A stretch of DNA of 64,000 nt from a virus. Positions 1 to 7,881 of the stretch are shown piece by piece. The stretch is from IMG/VR virus record IMGVR_UViG_3300033978_000477, positions 1-64,000 of that record, one strand, 5' to 3'. The first letter of the stretch is position 1. Each line of letters starts with the position of its first letter. The position numbers were made by a program, and so were the translations under genes. The notes beneath the pieces were generated by a model. That model made no database searches. It had not been told where the DNA came from and saw only the letters and a list, made by a program, of their open reading frames with translations.

Positions 1-1
1 T

Positions 2-463
2 CAGCAGATGAGCAAGGCCGTGCTCGGGCAGACCGAGACGGTACAGTCCTCAAACAGCAGCGGCTACGCGCAAGCGAAGGTGCATGAGCGCGTTGGCGGA
101 ACTCTCCTCAAGTCCCGCGCCAAGTCTGTAGCTGCGGACATCACTCGTGACCTTGTTCAGCCGTTCATCGAATGGAACTTCGGCAAGGGCTACGAGGTGC
201 CCCGGTTCGAGTTCATCACTCAGGACCCGGTCGACATCGGCGGGTTCGCTGACGCCATCAGCAAGCTCGTCGGCTCCGGCCTGAACATCTCCCAGGAATG
301 GGTGCGTGACCAGATTGGCGCACCAGAGCCCATCGATGGTCAGGACGTGATGGGGGCAGATGTTGACCCAGCAGCGGAGCAGGAAGCCCCAGAGGCGCCG
401 CAGAGCAAGCCCGAGCCCCCTCCTGAAGAGGGAGAGCCGGAAGACGACGAAGACGCGGCCTAG
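2..463 (+). CDS. Portal protein, C-terminal part (Mu gp29-like, DUF935), cut by window start
   Basis: The frame is open from the window edge, so only the last 153 residues are present. The stretch SKAVLGQTETVQSS followed by GYAQAKVHERV, then a segment on residual DNA-free 'DLVQPFIEWNFG' type sequence, is the conserved C-terminal part of Mu gp29-like portals. These form the dodecameric ring at the capsid vertex through which DNA is packaged. The last 45 residues are a Pro/Glu/Asp-rich acidic tail, common in portals. The protease gene follows after 19 bases, as expected for a head operon. The family call is from recognised motifs; the missing N-terminus should hold the portal core. Confidence 0.85.
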   Translation, partial: QQMSKAVLGQTETVQSSNSSGYAQAKVHERVGGTLLKSRAKSVAADITRDLVQPFIEWNFGKGYEVPRFEFITQDPVDIGGFADAISKLVGSGLNISQEWVRDQIGAPEPIDGQDVMGADVDPAAEQEAPEAPQSKPEPPPEEGEPEDDEDAA

Positions 464-482
464 CGCCGTTTAGGAGGCGCGA

Positions 483-1523
483 ATGGCGCACGACATCGAG
501 ACCAAGCCGGTTCAGGCCTACGGGCTGAACGTGAAGAGCATTCGACCCGATACCCGGGAGGCGGACTTCGTCGCATCGACCGCTGCCATCGACTCGCACG
601 GCGAGATCGTTGAGCAGGTCTGGGACCTCGAACGGTACACGAAGAACCCCATCGTCCTTTACGGGCATGACCGATGGGACTTGCCAATCGGCAAGAGCAC
701 CAAGGTTGGCCTGGTGAATGGGCAGCTTGAGTGCACCATCCAGTTCGCGTCCAAGGAGATGAACGAGAAGGCCGAACAGGTCTGGCTCCAAGTCCAGGGC
801 GGGTTCCTCCGAGCGGTCAGCGTCGGCTTTCGCCCAAACGAGGTGAGGCTTGAGGTCCGTGACGGTGAGGACGTTTGGGTCCTGTCCAAAAACGAACTGC
901 TGGAGATCAGCGTCGTCCCGATTCCCTCGAATCCGGAGGCTCTGGCGAAGATGAAAGCCAAGGCGCGCGATGCGCTTCAGGCCACAACGGTCGCAACCGG
1001 CGACACGGAGAAATCAATGGAAGTCACCGAGCAGGCCGCGAAGGCCGAGCAAGAAGAGGCCGCTGCCGTCGCAGTGGTCGAGACCGTTACGCCCGCCGCA
1101 GAGCAAGCCACGGAACAGCCTGCCGAGAAGCAGGCCCCCGAGGCCGCGCACACTACCGCCGTCGAGTCGACGGACGACGTCGCGAGCAAGGCTGTTGCGG
1201 AGCGGGATGCCGCACTGAAGGCCGCCCAGGAAGCCCGCGCAGAGTTGGATGCGATTCGCGCCAAGGCGATTGCCAAAGAGGTGGATGACCTCGTGGGCAA
1301 GAAGTTCATGCCCGCCGCGAAGGACGCGTTCCTCGCCCTGGCCAACCTCTCCAAGAAGCACTTCGACGCCATCGTTGAACACCTTCCTCCGCTCAAGGTG
1401 CTGGACCAGGTGATTCCGCAGACGAACGACAAGGCCGTCGGCGCTGCTGACCTCGGTGAGTTGTTGCTCAAGGAGCAGGACGAAGACGCGCCGGCTCAGG
1501 GCGATCTCGGCTCGCTTCTGTAA
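483..1523 (+). CDS. Prohead protease fused to scaffold domain
   Basis: 346 residues. Residues 1-160 match the HK97-type prohead protease fold: His62 in NPIVLYGHD and Ser113 in AVSVGF sit where the catalytic His and Ser of HK97 gp4 lie, and ELLEISVVPIPSNPEA is the conserved strand after the Ser. Residues 175-345 are Ala/Glu/Lys-rich with a coiled-coil stretch (about 235-265), typical of a scaffold or delta domain. The product should guide capsid assembly and then cleave scaffold inside the prohead. GGAGG at 474-478 is a good ribosome site. Position between portal and capsid genes supports the call. An in-frame internal start is listed separately. Confidence 0.87.
   Translation: MAHDIETKPVQAYGLNVKSIRPDTREADFVASTAAIDSHGEIVEQVWDLERYTKNPIVLYGHDRWDLPIGKSTKVGLVNGQLECTIQFASKEMNEKAEQVWLQVQGGFLRAVSVGFRPNEVRLEVRDGEDVWVLSKNELLEISVVPIPSNPEALAKMKAKARDALQATTVATGDTEKSMEVTEQAAKAEQEEAAAVAVVETVTPAAEQATEQPAEKQAPEAAHTTAVESTDDVASKAVAERDAALKAAQEARAELDAIRAKAIAKEVDDLVGKKFMPAAKDAFLALANLSKKHFDAIVEHLPPLKVLDQVIPQTNDKAVGAADLGELLLKEQDEDAPAQGDLGSLL
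1017..1523 (+). CDS. Possible internally started scaffold protein (nested in protease gene)
   Basis: In frame with the protease gene, ATG at 1017 is preceded by CGGAG ending seven bases upstream, a good ribosome site for an internal codon. Translation from here gives 168 residues that match the coiled-coil scaffold half exactly. Nested scaffold genes sharing the C-terminus of a protease are known in Mu (I/Z) and lambda (C/Nu3). Whether this start is used here is inference from the ribosome site and the domain border. Confidence 0.45.
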   Translation: MEVTEQAAKAEQEEAAAVAVVETVTPAAEQATEQPAEKQAPEAAHTTAVESTDDVASKAVAERDAALKAAQEARAELDAIRAKAIAKEVDDLVGKKFMPAAKDAFLALANLSKKHFDAIVEHLPPLKVLDQVIPQTNDKAVGAADLGELLLKEQDEDAPAQGDLGSLL

Positions 1524-1638
1524 CCCGTTCGGCGCGCCGCAGGCCGCCACCAATCGAAACAAGTCAACCGGCGCGAATCCAGCCGACTGCATACGACGCA
1601 GTGGGAACGGGAGAGGTGCGTCCTGAAGAGGCAAACAC

Positions 1639-2049
1639 ATGGCTACTCGTCCCCATATCAAGAACCAAAACGCGCTCGTCCAGGCATTCGTCGTCCCCGC
1701 CACCAAGGCTGTCACGCTCGGTAAGCGGGTGAAGTTCAGCGGCGCGGACAACGCCGTCGAAGACTGCGGCGCCAACGAGGACGGCATCGGCATCGCGATG
1801 GAATCCGGCGTTGCCGGCGACACCGTATCCATCGCCCTCGAAGGCTTCGCGGTTGTCGAGGCTCTTGTCGGCACCGGCGGCGCGACGCGCGGCGCATACG
1901 CCAAGTTCCTCGCCGACGGCTTCACCGACCAGGCGACCGCTGACGGTACCACCGTCCGATTCCTCGCCGGCAAGTTCATGCAGAGCGGCGTTGCGGGTGA
2001 CCGCGTCGGTCTTCTGCTGGGCGTCACCTCGCCGCACTCCACGTCCTAA
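1639..2049 (+). CDS. Head decoration protein (DUF2190-like capsid cement)
   Basis: 136 residues, Ala/Gly/Val-rich, with short strands such as VTLGKRVKFSGADN, DTVSIALEGFAVVEALV and DRVGLLLGV. This pattern of a small beta-barrel with glycine-rich turns is that of DUF2190 capsid-stabilising proteins, which bind the outside of the expanded capsid. It lies between the protease and the major capsid gene, the usual place for a cement gene. The ATG at 1639 is preceded by GAAGAGGC. No membrane segment or signal is seen. Another small head protein cannot be excluded. Confidence 0.75.
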   Translation: MATRPHIKNQNALVQAFVVPATKAVTLGKRVKFSGADNAVEDCGANEDGIGIAMESGVAGDTVSIALEGFAVVEALVGTGGATRGAYAKFLADGFTDQATADGTTVRFLAGKFMQSGVAGDRVGLLLGVTSPHSTS

Positions 2050-2066
2050 CGGACAGACAAGCGCTT

Positions 2067-2099
2067 TGAGGGCTCGCGCTTTCCACCACTGAGCCCTCA
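2067..2099 (+). other. Hairpin between decoration and capsid genes
   Basis: TGAGGGCT and AGCCCTCA pair perfectly over 8 bp around a 17-base loop. No T-run follows, so it is not a standard terminator. It may tune processing or stability of the capsid message. The other bases between 2050 and 2175 show nothing else. Confidence 0.4.
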
Positions 2100-2175
2100 C
2101 CCAACAACGCCACAAGACGTGTCTCGCAGGGTGCGGAACGCGACGGCGGCGCTCGACTTTTGACCAGAGGATTCA

Positions 2176-3231
2176 ATGCAATTCGACACCAAGAACGACG
2201 TCGTCGCTCGCGCCAAGGCCCTCATTGCGGACCCCCGCAACAAGGAGCTTGTGCTCCGCGCCAATGAGGCGCTCGTTCGCTGCAAGGGCATCGCTGGCTC
2301 CCTGCACAACGACACCACCCTCACCAACCTGTCCATCCAGTACAAGAACCCCTCCCTCATCGGCCTCCAGCTGATGCCGGTGGTGAAGGTGGACAAGCTC
2401 TCGAACAAGTTCGCCAAGTACTCCCAGCGCGACCGTCTGGCGGTGCCATCGGACGAGGTGACCAACCGCTCCATCCCCAACGAGGTCAGCGAGAACCGCT
2501 CGTTCGACAACTACAGCTGCAAGCAGTACGCGCTGCTCAACTACATCGACGAGATGGAACTCCAGAACCAGGACGCTCCGCTCAACGAGATGGTTGACCT
2601 GATGGCCGCGGTGAACGACGCGCTGGCCTTGGCTGAGGAGCAACGCATCGCGACCATCCTCACCACGGCCGCGAACTTCCCCACCGCGAACAAGGTCACC
2701 CTGTCCGGCACGGACCGCTGGTCCATCACCGGTGCGGAAGGCAGCACCAGCGACCCCATCCGTGACATCCAGGTTGCCAACCGTGCGGTGTGGAGTGGCT
2801 TCGGCAACACCAAGCGCATCGGCTACTGCTCCGGCTCGGTGTTCGATGTGCTCAAGCGGCACTCGAAGATCTCCGACCGCTTCAAGTACGTGCAGAGCGG
2901 TCTCCCGCTGCGCACGCAGATCGCGCAGATGCTGGAGCTTGACGACATCCTCGTCGGCGACGCGTGGAACGACACGGCCAACATCGGCCAGGCGCAGAGC
3001 AACGCCCGCATCTGGGGCGCCTACTTCGGAGTGGTCTCGGTGGCATCGTCCCCGAGCACCCGCAGCGCGCACTTCGGCTCCACATTCCGCATGGGCGACA
3101 AGGTCTCGAACCAGTGGTTCGACCCGAAGATCGGCATGGCCGGCGGCTACTACGCCAAGGTCGGTATGGCGGAGGATCACAAGATCGTCGCCAGCGATGC
3201 CGGGTACCTCATCTCCGCCACGGTGGCCTAA
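2176..3231 (+). CDS. Major capsid protein
   Basis: 351 residues with no signal or membrane segment. The layout is that of phage major capsid proteins of the HK97 fold: a helical N-terminus, the strand LIGLQLMPVVKVDKLSNKFAKYSQ near residues 55-80, a helix-rich centre with AVNDALALAEEQRIATIL, and a C-terminal part with RIWGAYFGVVSVAS and VGMAEDHKIVASDAGYLI. It should build the icosahedral shell. It sits after protease and cement genes and is followed by a terminator-like hairpin after one small gene, as expected for a highly expressed product. CAGAGGATT upstream gives the ribosome site. Confidence 0.85.
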   Translation: MQFDTKNDVVARAKALIADPRNKELVLRANEALVRCKGIAGSLHNDTTLTNLSIQYKNPSLIGLQLMPVVKVDKLSNKFAKYSQRDRLAVPSDEVTNRSIPNEVSENRSFDNYSCKQYALLNYIDEMELQNQDAPLNEMVDLMAAVNDALALAEEQRIATILTTAANFPTANKVTLSGTDRWSITGAEGSTSDPIRDIQVANRAVWSGFGNTKRIGYCSGSVFDVLKRHSKISDRFKYVQSGLPLRTQIAQMLELDDILVGDAWNDTANIGQAQSNARIWGAYFGVVSVASSPSTRSAHFGSTFRMGDKVSNQWFDPKIGMAGGYYAKVGMAEDHKIVASDAGYLISATVA

Positions 3232-3428
3232 TGGCATCGCCGAAGAAGGAAGCGCCTCCTGAGGGAGAGCAGTCCAAGGAACAGACCCCGGTCGAGGCAC
3301 CGAAGAAGGTGCACTTGGTCAGGCTCGGTGTTGGAGCAGTCCAGCACCACGCAGGCCACTTCAGGGAGGGCGAGCCCGTTCCTGAAGAGCTTGTGGCAGA
3401 GCTTGCGGACCTGGTCGAGGAAGCGTGA
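3231..3428 (+). CDS. Small charged protein downstream of capsid gene
   Basis: 65 residues starting MASPKKEAPPEGEQSK. Start and capsid stop overlap as TAATG, so translation is probably coupled. The first 25 residues are Lys/Glu/Pro-rich and likely disordered; the rest (VHLVRLGVGAVQHHAGHFREGEPVPEE) may form a small fold. Genes of this type and position, with a short beta domain ending in a 'G..v..el...l' motif, are common in phage head modules but have no assigned role. A head-completion or minor capsid role is a guess from position. Confidence 0.6.
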   Translation: MASPKKEAPPEGEQSKEQTPVEAPKKVHLVRLGVGAVQHHAGHFREGEPVPEELVAELADLVEEA

Positions 3429-3435
3429 CACAACG

Positions 3436-3460
3436 GTGAGGCCTTACGGGGCCTCACTTT
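3436..3460 (+). terminator. Rho-independent terminator candidate after capsid block
   Basis: GTGAGGCC (3436-3443) pairs with GGCCTCAC (3450-3457) around TTACGG, followed by TTT. The stem is perfect but the T-run is short, so it may be a partial terminator or an RNA-stability element that limits read-through from the capsid gene. Confidence 0.55.
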
Positions 3461-3698
3461 AACCCCCACGGTGTCGAGGCCTTCGGGTCGCCACGCCGTG
3501 GTTCTTTCGCACGATGTCATTGCGGGACAGAGCCGCATGCCTCCTTTAGAGGACGGCCGCCTATAAGCGAAAGCGAAGGGCGTCATCCGGTGGTGCAACT
3601 CCACCATCGTGCACCGGGGCAGCAGTTGGGCCCCACATACGCTCATCCGGCACGACCGGAAAGAGTAACGGCGTCATCCGCAAGGGTGGCGCCAGCAT

Positions 3699-3774
3699 GG
3701 GGCAGCAAGCCGCAAGGCGCGGCTCCCGATTCCAAATCGGGGAGAGCTTGGTTCGATCCCAAGGCGTCCCGCCA
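3699..3774 (+). tRNA. tRNA-Trp (anticodon CCA) candidate
   Basis: Anticodon stem CCCGA/TCGGG (3725-3729, 3737-3741) encloses TTCCAAA, giving anticodon CCA at 3732-3734. The variable loop is GAGAG, the T arm is CTTGG-TTCGATC-CCAAG, and the D stem is GCCG/CGGC. The 3' strand GCGTCCC, a discriminator G as in bacterial tRNA-Trp, and an encoded CCA complete it. The acceptor stem pairs over 7 bp (one G-U) only if A3704 is bulged. Position 8 is not T and position 14 is not A, so it may be degenerate. It lies between capsid and connector genes. Confidence 0.5.
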
Positions 3775-3797
3775 ATCACCGCCAGCGAGGCAAGACC

Positions 3798-4292
3798 ATG
3801 ACCGTCGCGACCTACTTCTTCACCGACGCAGAGCTTGCCCAGCGCATCGGCAAAGACGCGGTGCGCGCGTTGTTCGACGACAATCAGGACGGTGTTGCAG
3901 ACACCGACAACCTGACTGCCATCAAGCGCGACGCGACGGCATGCGTTGCAGGCTACATGCGCGGCATCTACGCGCTTCCGCTGGAAGAGCCGGTGTCGAA
4001 CGAGGTCAAGCGCCTCGCCCTCGATGTCGCCGTTGCCTACGCGGCAGAGCGGCACCCCGAGTACGTTCGTCGAGATTGGCGCGCAGCTTGGGAGAAGGTG
4101 CGGCAAGAGCTTTGCGATGTCCGCAACGGCAAGACCCGCCTCGACATCTCCCCGAGCACCAACCCCGCAATCGCGCCGTCCAACGTCGGCGGTTCGGTTG
4201 GGACGGTAGTCTCCTCCGAGCAAGCCAACGGGAAGTCCGCCACCGCGGCACCAGAGGCTGGTTCGTTCTGGGGTGAGATGGGCGACTTCTAG
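3798..4292 (+). CDS. Head-tail connector (DUF1320, Mu gp36-like)
   Basis: 164 residues. The first 110 (TYFFTDAELAQRIG, NLTAIKRDATACVAGYMRGIY, LALDVAVAYAAERH) match the all-helical DUF1320 family of Mu gp36-like proteins, which dock under the portal and link head and tail. Residues 115-164 are a Ser/Gly/Ala-rich tail. Position at the start of the connector block is the expected one. ATG at 3798 follows AGCGAGG. The exact place in the neck cannot be read from sequence. Confidence 0.8.
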   Translation: MTVATYFFTDAELAQRIGKDAVRALFDDNQDGVADTDNLTAIKRDATACVAGYMRGIYALPLEEPVSNEVKRLALDVAVAYAAERHPEYVRRDWRAAWEKVRQELCDVRNGKTRLDISPSTNPAIAPSNVGGSVGTVVSSEQANGKSATAAPEAGSFWGEMGDF

Positions 4293-4294
4293 TC

Positions 4295-4678
4295 GTGACC
4301 ATCAGCATCGAGTTCGAGGGCATCGAGGAGTTCCGCCGCAACTGCCAAGAGGCAGCCAAGGAACTCGATGCCGGTCTCTACTCCGCGGTGAAGGAAGCCG
4401 CGGAAGCGGGCGCACTCGAAGCGCGCACCAACCACCCGTACACCAACCGTACCGGGATGCTCGAAGCGAACACCGTTGCGCTGATGCTGCGGCAGGGGTT
4501 CGCAAACTACGAGGGAGAGATCTTCGCGAACCGCGAATACGCCTCCTACGTCAACGATGGGACGAGCCGTTCGAGGCCATACCCCTTCATGCCCCAGGCA
4601 GAGGCGAAAGCCCGCCAGGTGTTCGACTTCATCACCGGGAGCACCGTTGCAAGGGTCCTGGCCATCCTGAACCGCTGA
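4295..4678 (+). CDS. Neck or tail-completion protein (HK97 gp10-like)
   Basis: 127 residues from GTG at 4295, two bases after the previous stop. The run of an N-terminal strand (ISIEFEGIEEFRRN), a long helix with AVKEAAEAGALEA, then YTNRTGMLEANT and YASYVNDGTSRSRPYPFM is characteristic of the HK97 gp10/Mu gpG-type family that joins portal complex and tail. The 'rsRP.pFm' motif is especially typical. It precedes the tail-terminator-like gene by 4 bases. Confidence 0.75.
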   Translation: MTISIEFEGIEEFRRNCQEAAKELDAGLYSAVKEAAEAGALEARTNHPYTNRTGMLEANTVALMLRQGFANYEGEIFANREYASYVNDGTSRSRPYPFMPQAEAKARQVFDFITGSTVARVLAILNR

Positions 4679-4682
4679 GCCC

Positions 4683-5651
4683 ATGCCCAACCTCCTAGGA
4701 CCTCTCGCACTGCCGATCCCGGCAACGGAGCAGGAGGATAGCGCGGGCGATCCGCTCCTCGACTTGCTTGGCGAGTTCCTGACAGCGGCCATCAATGAAG
4801 AGTGCACGAACGCATGGCGCGAGCTGTCGAAGGACAGCACGGAAGCCGTCAATGCAGTCTTCACCTTCGACCCGAAGCAGCGCGGCGTTGAGTCCAAGAA
4901 GTTCCCGGCGCTGTTCATCTGGCGCACGGAGGACGGCGTAGACCGGCAGGTCGGTGATCTGCACATCTCCACCAACACAATCCAGATCCTCTGGGTGATG
5001 CCGGGACACTCAGGGCGGCCCCAGGTGACACGCAGAGACCCGTTCTGGCATGGGGTGATGTCTGCGGCACGGCTCGCGCTCACAAGCGACAGGCACCCCG
5101 CCTGGACGCACGTAGACGACGACACCGAAGGCGGCGCCTTCTACGGCTCCTGCTTCTCTAAGTGGGCCAACCTCTACTCGGAGCCCAAGGTCGGTAGGGC
5201 CAAGCCAGAGAAGCTGTCCGTCGAGTTCGTTGGCAGCAAGGACATGGTCCCAGAATACGTCGGCGCCTCACTGATGCTGATGGTGGATGAGACCGCGACC
5301 GGCACCGGTGCACCGGCACTGCCCTTCAACGGCGGCATCACCGGCACCATCGTCACGGGAGAAGACCAGGGGCATACCCACCTTGCATTCGAGCTTGGTG
5401 TGAAGGTCTTCGCTCTGTCCGCTTCGACTGGCGACATTGCCGGCGGAGAGACCTTGACCATCATCGGCAACGGATTCGCCGAAGGCTGCACTGTCCTGTT
5501 CGGGACGGTGGCCGCGGCATCGGTCGAGTTCGACTCCGAGACAGAGCTGACCGTCGTCACGCCTGCCCATGCGGCGGGCTTGGTTGACGTGACGGTGACG
5601 AACCCATCCGGCGAGCTTGGCGTCCTTGGGGGCGCGTTCACCTTCGCCTGA
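4683..5651 (+). CDS. Tail terminator-like protein with C-terminal IPT/TIG domain
   Basis: 322 residues. Residues 1-220 lie where phages place the tail terminator (after the gp10-like gene, before the sheath) and have a mixed alpha/beta pattern with FPALFIWRTED and NTIQILWVMPG, as in gp37-type proteins. Residues 235-322 form an Ig-like IPT/TIG domain: VFALSASTGDIAGGETLTI, GNGFAEGCTVLFG, VTVTNPSGE. Added Ig-like domains are common on virion surfaces and bind host glycans or other virion parts. On a neck protein this would decorate the head-tail joint. The N-terminal call rests on position more than motifs. Confidence 0.6.
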   Translation: MPNLLGPLALPIPATEQEDSAGDPLLDLLGEFLTAAINEECTNAWRELSKDSTEAVNAVFTFDPKQRGVESKKFPALFIWRTEDGVDRQVGDLHISTNTIQILWVMPGHSGRPQVTRRDPFWHGVMSAARLALTSDRHPAWTHVDDDTEGGAFYGSCFSKWANLYSEPKVGRAKPEKLSVEFVGSKDMVPEYVGASLMLMVDETATGTGAPALPFNGGITGTIVTGEDQGHTHLAFELGVKVFALSASTGDIAGGETLTIIGNGFAEGCTVLFGTVAAASVEFDSETELTVVTPAHAAGLVDVTVTNPSGELGVLGGAFTFA

Positions 5652-5695
5652 ACAACACATCTGCCTCGCATCCGGCGAGCACTGGAGACTCCTGA

Positions 5696-6265
5696 ATGCA
5701 GCGCACCATCAGCGTCATTGCGAACCCGTTCCACTTCATTGACGCCAACAACCGCCCCGCAGGCGTTGTCCCGGTGCCAGGTTTCCCAGGCCGCTACATC
5801 GGCGCCTTCCTCGACCACGAGGCCACCAGCAAGACGCGCTCAGAAGAGAAGATGGCCCGCCGGGGCGGGAAATCTGTCTTCGGCTACTTCGCCGACGCAG
5901 ATGGCAAGCTGAAGCCGCAGAAGCTACCGGGGGACACTGGCTTCCTCGCTGGCATCTCCGCATCGATTCATGACGGCGCCATCCTCGCCGCAGACCTTGA
6001 GACCGCCGCGATGGTTGGCCTCAGCGCTCAGGCGTTCAAGGACCCCTACGAGCAACTGAAGGTTGAGCGCGACGCAGCTGTCGCCCGTCTGGAAGCAGAG
6101 GGCCGCAAGCCTGGTGCTTGGGCGACGGATGACAAGTTCTTCGCTCCACCGCAGGAGCCAACGCCAGAGGCGCAAGCCCAGGCAGAGCAACCCAAGGCCG
6201 AGGCAGAGCCGGAGCCCAAACAACCGCAGCGCGAGAAGAGCGCTGAGAAAGACAGCGCACAATGA
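5696..6265 (+). CDS. Small protein upstream of sheath, unknown
   Basis: 189 residues, start ATG 5696. Residues 1-100 (TISVIANPFHFIDANNRPAGVVPV, RYIGAFLD) look like a small beta domain; residues 110-150 are helical; the last 45 are Glu/Gln/Pro/Ala-rich and probably disordered. It overlaps the sheath gene by four bases (ATGA), so it is translated with it. In Mu the matching place is held by gp38, of unknown role. I do not recognise a family. Confidence 0.6.
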   Translation: MQRTISVIANPFHFIDANNRPAGVVPVPGFPGRYIGAFLDHEATSKTRSEEKMARRGGKSVFGYFADADGKLKPQKLPGDTGFLAGISASIHDGAILAADLETAAMVGLSAQAFKDPYEQLKVERDAAVARLEAEGRKPGAWATDDKFFAPPQEPTPEAQAQAEQPKAEAEPEPKQPQREKSAEKDSAQ

Positions 6266-7782
6266 GTGGACCGTTCGATACGGGCGTCTCCGCCTCGTAC
6301 AAGGTTCCCGGGTTCTTCGGGAAGATCATCTTCGGCGCGGGCACTGTCAGTGCGGGCGCTGTTCGGCTTGTCTGTCTCCTGGTCGGCATGAAGACCAGCG
6401 CTGGAAGCCTCACGGTGGACAGTCAGATCGCCGACGGCACCAGCCAGGAAGAGGCAGACTCCTACGCGGGCGCCGGCTCGCAACTGGCGCGCATGGCGTA
6501 CTCCGCGCTTCAGGTGCCGACGGTCAAGCTCAAGATGGCAGCCGTCACCGAGCCCGGCGGCGGCACCGCTGCAACCGTCACCATCGTCCTCACCGGCACC
6601 ATCACTGCGGCAGGTGAGACCCACATCCGCATCGCAGGCAAGAGCTACAAGACGGCCTTCCTCGCGACCGACACCCTGGACACCATCGGCGCAGCGGTCG
6701 TCGCGAAGATCTCATCGGACACCCGCTGCCCGTTCTCCGCGGCCTACAACAGCAGCACCGACACCATCACCCTGACGTGCCGCAACAAGGGCACGCAGGG
6801 GCGAGACTGGATCGTCTACTGGGTGACCGATGACATCGCTGCATCCGGCCTCATCGGCACGATTGCCGGCAGCTCTACCGTCAACACTGGCGGTGTCCGA
6901 GCCGGCGCAGCATCGTCAGGCACCGGTTCGGAGGACGTCACCTCGCTCCTCACCAAGCTCCTGACGAACCGCTACGCTCGCGTCGCTGTCGGTCACAACG
7001 ACACCACGAACGCTGCGCTCTGGGAGGCCCACGTCAACGCCAAGGCGCTTGCCACCACGATGCTGTATGACCAACTGGTCTTCGGCTTCAACGGCACCTA
7101 CGCCAACGCCATCAGCCTCGCGGCAACGACCCTCAACGCGCACCGCGCGCAAGTCGTTTGGCATCGCAACAGCGAAAGCCACCCCTGCGAGATCGCGGCC
7201 TACGTGGCAGCGAAGCGCTCGGTGGTGGAGCAGGCGACTTGGGTGCCGGACTACGATGGTCTGGAACTCACCCCCATCGCGCCTCAGGCGTTCGATGCGG
7301 ACAAGCCCACGCCGCCCGAGCAAGACGCCGCCCTCAACAACGGCGTCACACCATGCACCACGGTCAACGGCGTTGCGGTCTGCGTCCGCGCCATCACCAC
7401 GTACTGCCTGAACGGCACTGCGCAGGACGAACGCTGCCTCGACATCGGCGATGCGGTCTGCCCGGACCAGGCGATGATCGATCTGCAACTCTTCTGGTCC
7501 ACGGAGTTCCGTCCGGCCAATCCATACGTCGGTCCCGATCCGGCGGAGGGAGACCCCGAGCCCCCCAGCGGCGTTGCCTTCCCCAAGCTCTGGAACGGCA
7601 AGGTCGTTCAGAAGCTGGAGGAGTGGGGCCGCGCCGGCTGGATGAAGTTCCCGCCGACCGGCATCTGGGCGCCGACGTCGACCTTCGTTGAAGCCTCCGA
7701 GGCCATTGCGACGGTCATCCCTCTTCCAGTTCGACGCCTGCAACACCGCACCGACCAGGTGATGCGCCAGACCGCGAGCTGA
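6262..7782 (+). CDS. Contractile tail sheath protein (Mu gpL-like)
   Basis: 506 residues. It opens PGFFGKIIFGAGTVSAG, then carries a variable outer domain (about 90-220, with TATVTIVLTGTIT and GRDWIVYWVTDD) and the conserved segment TSLLTKLLTNRYARVAVGHNDTTNAALWEAHVNAKA. The C-terminal helices end PVRRLQHRTDQVMRQTAS. This is the plan of Mu-type sheath proteins, whose rings contract around the tube. Neighbours are the terminator block before and the tube gene after. A strong terminator follows, matching a highly expressed structural gene. Confidence 0.85.
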   Translation: MSGPFDTGVSASYKVPGFFGKIIFGAGTVSAGAVRLVCLLVGMKTSAGSLTVDSQIADGTSQEEADSYAGAGSQLARMAYSALQVPTVKLKMAAVTEPGGGTAATVTIVLTGTITAAGETHIRIAGKSYKTAFLATDTLDTIGAAVVAKISSDTRCPFSAAYNSSTDTITLTCRNKGTQGRDWIVYWVTDDIAASGLIGTIAGSSTVNTGGVRAGAASSGTGSEDVTSLLTKLLTNRYARVAVGHNDTTNAALWEAHVNAKALATTMLYDQLVFGFNGTYANAISLAATTLNAHRAQVVWHRNSESHPCEIAAYVAAKRSVVEQATWVPDYDGLELTPIAPQAFDADKPTPPEQDAALNNGVTPCTTVNGVAVCVRAITTYCLNGTAQDERCLDIGDAVCPDQAMIDLQLFWSTEFRPANPYVGPDPAEGDPEPPSGVAFPKLWNGKVVQKLEEWGRAGWMKFPPTGIWAPTSTFVEASEAIATVIPLPVRRLQHRTDQVMRQTAS

Positions 7783-7804
7783 GAGGCGCGCGCAACCATC
7801 AACC

Positions 7805-7844
7805 CCGCCCTGCTGGCATGAGTCGGCAGGGCGGTCCTGTTTTT
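7805..7844 (+). terminator. Rho-independent terminator after sheath gene
   Basis: CCGCCCTGC (7805-7813) pairs perfectly with GCAGGGCGG (7826-7834) around a 12-base loop, followed by TCCTGTTTTT. It separates sheath and tube genes and probably sets their ratio by partial termination, since no clear promoter follows before 7882. Confidence 0.8.
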
Positions 7845-7881
7845 CGCGCGGTCTCTTTCCGCGCCCGAAAGGACCACGCCA

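Larger units (their letters stand above)
3429..3797 (+). other. 369-base gene-free stretch: terminator hairpin, structured segment, tRNA-like gene
   Basis: No convincing coding frame is present. It holds a hairpin at 3436-3460, a GC-rich inverted repeat around 3465-3502 capped by a TTCG loop, the word GGCGTCATCCG near 3580 and again near 3670, and a tRNA-like sequence at 3699-3774. The ribosome site for the next gene, AGCGAGG, lies just before 3798. Confidence 0.6.
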
